Shown piece after piece: positions 1 to 5,561 of a stretch of DNA of 5,561 bases. Under the pieces are notes generated by a model. That model searched no databases. It was not told the origin of the DNA and was given only the letters and a program-made list of their open reading frames with translations. Where the stretch lies: NCBI GenBank assembly GCA_030830145.1, contig JAURNO010000221.1, positions 1 through 5,561 on the forward strand. Direction: 5' to 3'. The stretch is from Verrucomicrobiota bacterium. Its GTDB lineage: Bacteria; Verrucomicrobiota; Verrucomicrobiia; Opitutales; Seribacteraceae. A program made the position numbers and the translations under genes. Numbering within the stretch: position 1 is the first letter of the stretch; every line of letters starts with the position of its first letter.

Positions 1-618
1 CAGGTTCGTGCCTATTCCGATCTTTACAAGGACGCCATCAAGTTGATGAAGAGTGAGGACCTGAAAGCCTTCGACATCACCAAGGAACCTCAGCAAATGC
101 ACGAACTTTACGGTTCGTCGAATTTTGGACAAGGTTGCCTCCTTGCTCGAAGGTTAATTGAAAACCAAGTTCGTTATGTAGAGGTGAGCCGTGGCGGTTG
201 GGACACGCACGACAACAACTTTGAGTCCGTAGCAACTAATTGCATGGACATCGACAAGGCCCTCAGTGCCTTGTTGCTCGACCTTGAATTCCGTGGATTG
301 CTGAAGGAAACGATGGTCGTTCTCACTTCGGAATTCGGACGCACCCCGAAAATCAATCCTCGCGACGGCCGCGATCACTGGCCCTATGGTTTCACTGCTT
401 TCTTGGCAGGTGGCGGAATCAAGGGAGGTACGGTTTTTGGCAAAATGGACAAGGTCGGACGTAACCCGGAAGAAGGTAAGTTCGTTGACCCAGCATCCCT
501 GAATGCCACAATCGCCCATGCATTGGGGCTCCCTCTGAACGACGTGCAATACTCACCATCGGGAAGGCCTTTTACAGTCGCCCACGACGGAAAGCCCCTT
601 TTCGACATTTTAGCCTGA
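1..618 (+). CDS. DUF1501 family protein, C-terminal part (5' end outside window)
   Basis: The frame is open from base 1, so the gene begins upstream; the ATG at 43 is internal. About 205 codons remain of a family usually above 400 residues. DUF1501 proteins are abundant in planctomycetes and verrucomicrobia, are usually exported through a Tat-type leader (not visible here), and are distantly related to the alkaline phosphatase/sulfatase fold; their reaction is not firmly established. Visible family motifs are GGWDTHD (from base 193), SEFGRTP (from 328), GRDHWP (from 367) followed by the glycine-rich AGGGIKGG, and a closing HALGLP...SPSGRPF segment. The Asp, His and Glu in these motifs are likely metal ligands by analogy with the superfamily. 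The stop is 14 bases before the next ATG, which suggests cotranscription with the cytochrome/LRR gene. Family assignment is confident; substrate is unknown. Confidence 0.9.
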   Translation, partial: QVRAYSDLYKDAIKLMKSEDLKAFDITKEPQQMHELYGSSNFGQGCLLARRLIENQVRYVEVSRGGWDTHDNNFESVATNCMDIDKALSALLLDLEFRGLLKETMVVLTSEFGRTPKINPRDGRDHWPYGFTAFLAGGGIKGGTVFGKMDKVGRNPEEGKFVDPASLNATIAHALGLPLNDVQYSPSGRPFTVAHDGKPLFDILA

Positions 619-632
619 TCGGCTTTTTGAAA

Positions 633-2339
633 ATGGCGGCCCGTTGGGTTGGAATTTGTATCTTGCTCCTTTTTTGTCTGCTCCCCTCTTGGGGGCAGAA
701 TGCTTTCCGTACCTTCAAAACGGACACCGGACAACCCTTCGTAGGTCGTGTTTTAAGCTACGAAGGCCGTACTTTTTATGTTCAGGGTAGGAACGGCAGC
801 TTATTTGCCATCCCCTTCAATAAGGTTTCGCCCGAAGACCAAAAGTATCTCATCCAAATTGCCCCCAAGCTACCCAAAGGGGACCCGCGTAAAATAAACG
901 CGAAAGAAGGCCAGTCCCCTGCCCCATCGGCTGAGAAATCAGAATCAAGTTCTACCTCGGTAAAAAATGATACTGCACCCAAGCCTTCATCACCGCCGAA
1001 GCCTCAATTCAGACCTGGCTCCTTTTTCGCCTACAAGCCGATCAATTTGGGCCAAGATCCAAGTATGGCCGTTGAAGCAGAACAAATAGCCTCCTTGCCT
1101 GGACCGGACGAACCGGTCGATTTCGACAAACACATACTTCCCATTATGGTTGAAAGTTGCCAAAGTTGCCACAAAGCCCCTTACGACAAAAACGGCAGAA
1201 CCATTCACCCAAAAGCAGGTCTTGAACTGGACAATTACAATTCGGTGATGAAAGGGAATTTGGACGGTACGGTTGTTGAAGCCGGCAAACCGGACGAAAG
1301 CTATCTCTATGAAGTAATTACTCTGGATGAGGAAGAGGACATGTTTATGCCGCCCAAAGGAGGTCCACTGTCTCCCGAGCAGATAAACGCAATCAAAAGA
1401 TGGATTGAGGAGGGTGCAAAGCCCTCATCGGGTGGCGGTGTAGCCGATATGAGCAAAGGAATCAGTTTTCATGATCATGTTTTCCCGCTCTTGGAGGAAA
1501 GGTGCCTAGATTGCCATAGTGAACCTTACGTAAAAAACGGCAGAACCATTCACCCGAAAGCAGGACTTCGCCTAGATACCTACGAATGGATTATCAAAGG
1601 CAACTTGGATGGAACCATTCTCGAGAAAGGAAACCCGGATGAGAGTACGTTGATTGCCGTTATTACCTTGGACTCGGACGACCCTGAGATCATGCCGCCC
1701 AAAGGTGATCCGCTGACGGAAGATGAAATTAATATGCTCAAGCAATGGATCCTTGAAGGTGCCAAGGAAAATCCCTCCGATACATTTGCTCCACCGGAAA
1801 AAGAAGATGTTGTCGCATTGGATTCGAGTGACAAGAAGGAGTCCATAATTGACAAATTGTCCAAAAGGTTGAACGCACCATCAAAACCACAAATGGAAGC
1901 TGCCCAAAAATCAGGTGCCTTGGTGTCACTGATTTCAGTAAGGCATTCGATGGTACGGGCTGAATTCTCATCCGGTCCCACTTTGATAAAGGATGATGCC
2001 ATCGGAGCACTATCGGGAATCAAGAACAACATTTCTCACCTAGACCTTTCGCGAACATCGGTTACAGACAGTGTTTTGGGTGAGGTTAAAAAATTCAACA
2101 ACCTGACATGGCTCAATTTAAAAGACACCGCGGTTTCCGACAGAGGCATAAAAAACTTGAGCAAGATGCCCTACCTGACTTACCTGAATTTAGTCAGTTC
2201 AAAAGTCACCGATGAGAGCATCGAAACAATTGCCGGACTTACGTCTTTGGAAGAGATTTACCTCTGGAACTCGAAGGTATCCAAAAGAGGTTTCGAAACT
2301 CTCAAAAATGCTTTGCCCAACGCAAAAATAATTCATTAA
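633..2339 (+). CDS. exported SHD1 / double cytochrome c (PSCyt1-like) / leucine-rich repeat protein
   Basis: 568 residues from the ATG at 633; an in-frame TTG at 627 would add only two residues. Residues 1-21 form a Sec signal peptide with likely cleavage SWG|QN. Residues 25-73 resemble SHD1 (SLA1 homology domain 1). A Pro/Ser-rich linker follows to about 130. Two homologous cytochrome domains span about 162-262 and 277-377. Each has a heme-c motif (CQSCH from residue 176, CLDCH from 291), then AGL-LD, a PDES element, MPPKG (Met 239 and Met 354, plausible distal heme ligands) and WI-EGA, matching the planctomycete cytochrome C pattern. A second linker leads to about four leucine-rich repeats (roughly 455-568) of the L-L--T-V-D type. 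The protein should be periplasmic or outer-surface and bind two c-type hemes. A role in electron transfer or attachment beside the DUF1501 protein is inference. No enzymatic domain is visible. Confidence 0.92.
   Translation: MAARWVGICILLLFCLLPSWGQNAFRTFKTDTGQPFVGRVLSYEGRTFYVQGRNGSLFAIPFNKVSPEDQKYLIQIAPKLPKGDPRKINAKEGQSPAPSAEKSESSSTSVKNDTAPKPSSPPKPQFRPGSFFAYKPINLGQDPSMAVEAEQIASLPGPDEPVDFDKHILPIMVESCQSCHKAPYDKNGRTIHPKAGLELDNYNSVMKGNLDGTVVEAGKPDESYLYEVITLDEEEDMFMPPKGGPLSPEQINAIKRWIEEGAKPSSGGGVADMSKGISFHDHVFPLLEERCLDCHSEPYVKNGRTIHPKAGLRLDTYEWIIKGNLDGTILEKGNPDESTLIAVITLDSDDPEIMPPKGDPLTEDEINMLKQWILEGAKENPSDTFAPPEKEDVVALDSSDKKESIIDKLSKRLNAPSKPQMEAAQKSGALVSLISVRHSMVRAEFSSGPTLIKDDAIGALSGIKNNISHLDLSRTSVTDSVLGEVKKFNNLTWLNLKDTAVSDRGIKNLSKMPYLTYLNLVSSKVTDESIETIAGLTSLEEIYLWNSKVSKRGFETLKNALPNAKIIH
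1116..1763 (+). repeat. internal tandem duplication of the cytochrome c domain
   Basis: Two copies, 1116-1418 and 1461-1763, are offset by exactly 345 bases (115 codons) with no indels between the equivalent heme Cys, MPPKG and WI-EGA motifs. Most of the DNA has diverged at wobble positions, but 1188-1210 and 1533-1555 are identical over 23 bases, coding for the NGRTIHP segment just after the heme motif. This indicates duplication of one domain inside the gene. Confidence 0.85.
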
Positions 2340-2340
2340 T

Positions 2341-2369
2341 CCTTTTACGGCTTTTATGCTCGCAAAAGG
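2341..2369 (+). terminator. weak inverted repeat after the cytochrome/LRR gene
   Basis: CCTTTT (2341-2346) and AAAAGG (2364-2369) are inverted, with an alternative inner pairing CTTTT (2351-2355)/AAAAG (2364-2368). The arms are AT-rich and no T-run follows, so termination here would be weak at best. The 56-base gap to the next ATG also allows readthrough. Confidence 0.2.
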
Positions 2370-2395
2370 CATCATATTAAGCCTATGGTGCACAC

Positions 2396-2956
2396 ATGAA
2401 TTTGGCAGGCAAAAAAAAGAGTCAGGTGTCCGTAGGGTTGACTGATGATGAAAAAGTTGTGTTGGGAAAACAATCCTTCAAGCAAAACCGATCGGTATCT
2501 CAAATCGTTCGATTTGCCGTAAAGAAATACTTGGATGGTCTGCAGACTCCATCGGCACAACCACTTCAAGGGGAATCAGTAGAAGAACTCTTTACCAAAC
2601 TTGGAACGCAATTGGCCAAAAACGCAGACATTCTCAACTCCTTGCAAGTCACTTTGATTGAAATGCGCTCGGATGGGGTGGGACACCCCCTGCAATTTAA
2701 TTATTTCTCCGACAATGCGACCATCATAACGGGGTACGACAAGTTTGATCTCCTCGACCGCGAGTTCTTTCAATCGAGGATTCACCCCGACGACCTAATT
2801 GAAAACCTAGTTGAACAACCTAAACCAAATCGCTGGGAAAACCTCCTTCGATTCAAAATTGCGAATGGAGAATACTTCAATACCCGGATTTCGTTCAAGG
2901 TTATGACGGAGAGACGGATTATCGCCTCTTGGCAATTCATCGATCGAGTCCATTAG
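2396..2956 (+). CDS. small putative regulator: ribbon-helix-helix-like N-terminus plus PAS-like domain
   Basis: 186 residues with no signal peptide or membrane segment, so cytoplasmic. Residues 9-46 fit a ribbon-helix-helix (CopG/Arc-type) DNA-binding unit: a short strand SQVSVGLT, a helix beginning DDEK, then NRSVSQIVRFAVKKYL, where RSVS-I-R-AV--YL is the typical turn and second helix. Residues 60-91 are predicted helical and heptad-like, suitable as a dimerising linker. Residues 101-185 resemble a PAS_3-type fold: FNYFSDNATIITGYDKFDL, then RIHPDD at 128-133, then a strand-rich tail with FKIANGEYF and ASWQFIDR, matching the usual S-N---ITGY----L and HPDD signatures. I infer a one-component sensor that binds DNA as a dimer and senses a ligand or redox state through PAS. 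Ligand and target are unknown. The gene lies 56 bases after the cytochrome gene and 130 before sufS. The start at 2396 is the only ATG that keeps the whole RHH segment; no Shine-Dalgarno is visible. Confidence 0.75.
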   Translation: MNLAGKKKSQVSVGLTDDEKVVLGKQSFKQNRSVSQIVRFAVKKYLDGLQTPSAQPLQGESVEELFTKLGTQLAKNADILNSLQVTLIEMRSDGVGHPLQFNYFSDNATIITGYDKFDLLDREFFQSRIHPDDLIENLVEQPKPNRWENLLRFKIANGEYFNTRISFKVMTERRIIASWQFIDRVH

Positions 2957-3000
2957 GTTTTGTTTGGAAAACACCTCTGACGTTGCGGAGTTTCAACATC

Positions 3001-3050
3001 TTGGTATGATGTAACTTCATGATTGTTGTTTCTCATTTCTCGAATACCAA
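3001..3050 (+). promoter_or_regulatory. nested inverted repeats upstream of sufS, candidate control region
   Basis: TTGGTAT (3001-3007) and ATACCAA (3044-3050) form a perfect 7-base inverted pair separated by 36 bases. Overlapping the left arm is a 15-base imperfect palindrome, ATGATGTAACTTCAT (3006-3020), with six of seven positions symmetric about its centre. These could be operator half-sites. A TAATAAT at 3074-3080 lies where a -10 element would place transcription start near the sufS ATG, but no good -35 accompanies it. No protein can be assigned to these sites from sequence. Confidence 0.3.
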
Positions 3051-3086
3051 ATTATCCATTTTACCTGTCTTCCTAATAATTCTTTG

Positions 3087-4313
3087 ATGAGTTCTCCCTT
3101 CCCAGTTGAAAAAATCCGGGCGGACTTTCCCATTCTTAAAGGAAACAACAGAGGTAAACCGCTTGCCTACCTGGATAATGCAGCATCGTCCCAAAAACCA
3201 AAGTGCGTAATCGACTCCCTCTCGAACTTTTACGAAAATACGAATTCCAACGTGCACCGAGGCACTTACGAATTGGCTGAAAAAGCGGAGAACGAATACA
3301 CGCAAGCTCGCTCATTGATTGCTAATTGGTTTTCCGTAAACCCCGAAGAGTTGGTTTTCGTAAGGGGGACGACCGAAGCCCTGAATTTAGTGGCAAATAG
3401 CTTCGGACAAAGTATTTTGAATCAAGGGGACAGCATCATCCTGACTGAGATGGAACACCATGCGAACATCGTTCCATGGCAATTGACCGCAGAAAGAACT
3501 GGTGCTCGAATCCTCACGACTCCCGTTCTTCCGGACGGTTCACTGGATCTCGATGTCCTATACTCTCATCTTCAGGAACCTCGAAGTAAGATTTTATCCC
3601 TTTGTCATGTTTCCAATACTCTTGGGACCACGAATCCATTGCCCTCAATCATCAAGGAAGCAAAAGAACACGGGGTGAAAGTAGTGATAGACGGAGCCCA
3701 AAGCGCTCCCCACTATCGAATTGACCTAAGATCTCTTGATTGCGATTTCTTTGCCTTTTCCGGACACAAGACTTTTGGCCCGATGGGAATAGGTATTCTC
3801 TACGGCAAAAGCGAACATCTCCACAATATGGCTCCTTGGCAAGGAGGGGGCGATATGATTGAAGAAGTTAGTTTCGACGGATCGAGTTTTGCTCCTCCAC
3901 CGCAACGATTCGAGGCCGGCACTCCAAATGTCGCCGATGCCATTGGTCTTGCCGAAGCTTTCCGTTACTTATCCGAAATAGACTTGCCTTCTGCATCCCT
4001 ACACGAAGGTCTTTTACTAGAAAACGCCCGGGCAGGTCTGCAATCAATAGAGGGGTTCATCGAACATGGAACCACTTCCGACAAGGCCGCGGTACTATCT
4101 TTTTCCATAGACGGAATTCATCCTCATGATTTAGCCACTCTCTTGGACGGTGAAGGCATCGCCACGCGAACGGGTCATCACTGTTGCCAGCCCCTGATGA
4201 AAAAATTAGGCGTCGAGGCAACCGCTCGAGCCTCCTTTGCCATGTACAATACGATGGACGAATCGGAGCGTTTGGTTTCAGCAGTACGAAAAGCCGTTTC
4301 CGTACTGCGCTAA
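3087..4313 (+). CDS. sufS: SufS-type cysteine desulfurase (class V PLP-dependent)
   Basis: 408 residues, close to the 406 of E. coli SufS. The enzyme takes sulfur from L-cysteine, releasing alanine and leaving a persulfide for Fe-S cluster assembly in the cytoplasm. Key residues sit two positions above the E. coli numbering: His125 in EHHANIVPW, Asp202 in VVIDGAQSAPH (pairs with the PLP ring nitrogen), Lys228 in FSGHKTFGP (PLP Schiff base), Arg361 and catalytic Cys366 in RTGHHCCQPLM. The RTGHHC context and lack of a long Cys loop place it in the SufS/CsdA group, not IscS/NifS. N-terminal LDNAASSQKP and NVHRGTYELA are typical. A second Cys (367) directly follows the catalytic one, where Ala is common. 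The ATG at 3087 is preferred over the TTG just before it. No suf partner gene is in the window, so a stand-alone or CsdA-like role is possible. Confidence 0.96.
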   Translation: MSSPFPVEKIRADFPILKGNNRGKPLAYLDNAASSQKPKCVIDSLSNFYENTNSNVHRGTYELAEKAENEYTQARSLIANWFSVNPEELVFVRGTTEALNLVANSFGQSILNQGDSIILTEMEHHANIVPWQLTAERTGARILTTPVLPDGSLDLDVLYSHLQEPRSKILSLCHVSNTLGTTNPLPSIIKEAKEHGVKVVIDGAQSAPHYRIDLRSLDCDFFAFSGHKTFGPMGIGILYGKSEHLHNMAPWQGGGDMIEEVSFDGSSFAPPPQRFEAGTPNVADAIGLAEAFRYLSEIDLPSASLHEGLLLENARAGLQSIEGFIEHGTTSDKAAVLSFSIDGIHPHDLATLLDGEGIATRTGHHCCQPLMKKLGVEATARASFAMYNTMDESERLVSAVRKAVSVLR

Positions 4314-4351
4314 CCAATCCGTATGGGAATTGGATTCTTCTCCTCTTTTTT
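4281..4351 (+). terminator. hairpins and T-run at the end of sufS, candidate terminator
   Basis: GCAGTACG (4281-4288) and CGTACTGC (4301-4308) are perfect 8-base inverted arms around a 12-base spacer that can add three A-T pairs; this stem lies inside the last sufS codons and ends just before the stop. A second, weaker hairpin, CCAAT (4314-4318)/ATTGG (4329-4333) with inner CC/GG, is followed by pyrimidine-rich sequence and TTTTTT (4346-4351). The T-run is 12 bases from the second stem, further than in a canonical intrinsic terminator. Confidence 0.4.
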
Positions 4352-4521
4352 CCCGTGCATCACGCGACTCAAACCGCGCCCTCAGAACAAAACAGTCATC
4401 AAACGAAAAACAAAAAGATCTCGAAAAAACCAGCTTATTACCTTGAGCGTTCTTTCCTTTCAGTCTTAAAGGATGTTTTGACTTCATATTCTCAACAAGC
4501 TCGGCTAAATTTTTTCCAACA

Positions 4522-5091
4522 ATGAACTTTCCCTTACTTAAAACGTTTCTCTTCTTTTTCATCGCACCTTCCCTTTCGAGTTATTCCGAGGAATCGCCAA
4601 AATCCAATTTCGCCCGACAAACCATCGACTTGGGTATCGTCGTAACCGACATTGAAAAATCACTTGCCTTTTATAAACAGGTTATTGGCTTCACTGAGAA
4701 TGAGGGATTCAAAGTATCAGGAAAATTCCCCAAGTTGGTTGGCTTGACCGATGGAGCCCCCTTGGATATTTCTGTCCTTACACTAGGTGATGGAGACGAG
4801 GCGACGAAACTCAAGCTCATGGAGGTCGAAAGTCAAAAACCTACCCGTGTGATCAAGCAAGCCCATATCCATACCGTGGCCGGCCCATCTTACCTCACGA
4901 TCATGGTCAAAGATGTTGATCAAGTATTGAAAAGAGCCCAAAAGCATGGTTACAAGCCCTATGCAAAAAGCCCTCAAATTCTTCCCGAAGGTCTCCCCCA
5001 AGACATCTGCTTGCTGATGCTCAAGGACCCTGATGGAAACTTTGTGGAAATCGTCGGTCCTCTCACTACCGAACTGAAAGCAAAAAAATAG
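4522..5091 (+). CDS. exported VOC (glyoxalase/bleomycin-resistance fold) family protein
   Basis: 189 residues. Residues 1-22 form a signal peptide: Lys7, a Phe/Leu-rich core, then SSYS|EE as probable cleavage site, so the product should be periplasmic or secreted. The rest has the paired beta-alpha-beta-beta-beta modules of the vicinal oxygen chelate family. The first is about 35-103 (IDLGIVVTDIEKSLAFYKQV, IGF, then LKLMEVE). The second is about 123-180 (YLTIMVKDVDQVLKRAQKHG, then LKDPDGNFVEIVGP). VOC enzymes use metal ligands on strands one and four of each module. Here Glu101 or Glu103 and Glu176 are in place, but the usual His sites appear to be Asp36 and Tyr124. Metal binding and reaction are therefore uncertain. 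The 208-base gap after sufS suggests its own promoter, though none is convincing. Family is confident; function is unknown. Confidence 0.88.
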   Translation: MNFPLLKTFLFFFIAPSLSSYSEESPKSNFARQTIDLGIVVTDIEKSLAFYKQVIGFTENEGFKVSGKFPKLVGLTDGAPLDISVLTLGDGDEATKLKLMEVESQKPTRVIKQAHIHTVAGPSYLTIMVKDVDQVLKRAQKHGYKPYAKSPQILPEGLPQDICLLMLKDPDGNFVEIVGPLTTELKAKK

Positions 5092-5561
5092 CTTCCACCT
5101 CCCCGAAGCCCATGGGGAAGAAATTTGCTTGGCGGAAAAGTTCAAGCTGTTCGGCTGAGCGAAGAGATGCTTCATAAATGAGGTGTCGAACTCAATAGTA
5201 TCAAGCTCGGGAACGAACCTTTCTTTCAGGTAAGATTGTGGCCACTCGGACTTCCTCAAGATTTCCAGTTCGAAGATAGAATTGAATATAAAGCAACAAA
5301 TGGATGGCTTCTTTACTCGTTGGCATGATTCATGCCTATTCTATCAAATTCATGGCAAACCTTACTAGAAAACCCAAATCGCCTCGGCTCAAATCAAACC
5401 TTTGCCTCAAGATTTGCCTTGGGGATCAAGTAGAACTAGAAAGCGAATTTCTATCCATTCTCTTCGTGCCGTACTCCCCTACCTCTCAATAATCTCATCC
5501 ATCGATCTCTTTACATAATCATTAAACAATTGTCTCAAAATACGGGATGTAAGTTATTAAC
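5092..5561. other. 470 bases without a confident gene; possible decayed minus-strand coding remnant
   Basis: No + strand frame shows a family signature; a 62-codon frame at 5304-5492 has no recognisable motif. On the minus strand one frame is open from just after a stop at 5341-5343 down through 5092 and on into the antisense of the VOC gene. A second minus frame holds a 41-codon reading frame from an ATG at 5324-5326 to a stop at 5201-5203. Both have protein-like composition but I recognise neither. A short inverted repeat, TCCCC (5100-5104)/GGGGA (5114-5118), lies just after the VOC stop with no T-run. A 9-base palindrome, GTTATTAAC, ends the window at 5553-5561. Confidence 0.4.

Noticed and set aside
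2367..2384. AGGC/GCCT inverted pair as an operator before the RHH-PAS gene
   Set aside because: Only four-base arms with a ten-base spacer; expected by chance.
2957..2990. Hairpins GTTTT/AAAAC and CTCTG/CGGAG after the RHH-PAS gene as a terminator
   Set aside because: Five-base stems, one with a G-T pair, and no T-run of useful length downstream.
4478..4511. TTGACT as a -35 box for the VOC gene
   Set aside because: The nearest -10-like sequences (GCTAAA or TAAATT) are 20-22 bases away, beyond the normal spacing, so a sigma70 promoter is not supported.
4278..4562. 94-codon minus-strand frame across the sufS-VOC gap
   Set aside because: Overlaps the ends of two genuine plus-strand genes, is basic and low in information, and has no family signature.
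4783..5259. 158-codon minus-strand frame starting at a TTG
   Set aside because: Most of it is antisense to the well-supported VOC gene, the start is TTG with no ribosome site, and no family is recognisable. Only the part outside the VOC gene is noted, as possible decayed DNA.
5304..5492. 62-codon plus-strand frame
   Set aside because: No motif, no ribosome site, and it overlaps protein-like frames on the other strand; chance cannot be excluded.
5553..5561. GTTATTAAC palindrome as an insertion-sequence end
   Set aside because: Too short, at the window edge, with no matching inverted copy or transposase in the window.

Overview
The window most resembles DNA from the Planctomycetota-Verrucomicrobiota group, more likely a moderate-GC marine-type verrucomicrobium than a high-GC planctomycete. 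The signal is family content: a DUF1501 protein next to an exported protein that combines an SHD1 domain, two planctomycete-type cytochrome c domains and leucine-rich repeats. This is inference from domain content; no rRNA or other phylogenetic marker is present.

Layout, all five genes on the + strand. (1) 1-618: the C-terminal part of a DUF1501 protein cut by the window edge. (2) 633-2339: secreted SHD1 / double cytochrome c / LRR protein, 14 bases downstream and probably in the same operon. (3) 2396-2956: a small protein with a ribbon-helix-helix-like N-terminus and a PAS-like C-terminus, possibly a one-component sensor-regulator; this is the most unusual gene here. (4) 3087-4313: a full-length SufS-type cysteine desulfurase, preceded by a 130-base gap with inverted repeats and followed by hairpins and a T-run. 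(5) 4522-5091: an exported VOC (glyoxalase-fold) protein. (6) 5092-5561: 470 bases with no confident gene, but with overlapping minus-strand open stretches that could be a decayed gene.

Functionally, the first two genes belong to the exported protein sets that these phyla carry in large numbers, often linked to polysaccharide or sulfated-glycan breakdown and periplasmic electron transfer. The upstream partner (often a DUF1549/DUF1553 cytochrome protein) would lie before base 1 if present. SufS supplies sulfur for Fe-S clusters in the cytoplasm; no sufB, sufC, sufD or sufU is visible. Nothing in the sequence ties the RHH-PAS protein to a target, but it sits directly upstream of the sufS control region. 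None of the four complete genes has a recognisable Shine-Dalgarno sequence.

I found no rRNA, tRNA, CRISPR array, complete insertion sequence or obvious defence system. Promoter and terminator calls are weak pattern matches.
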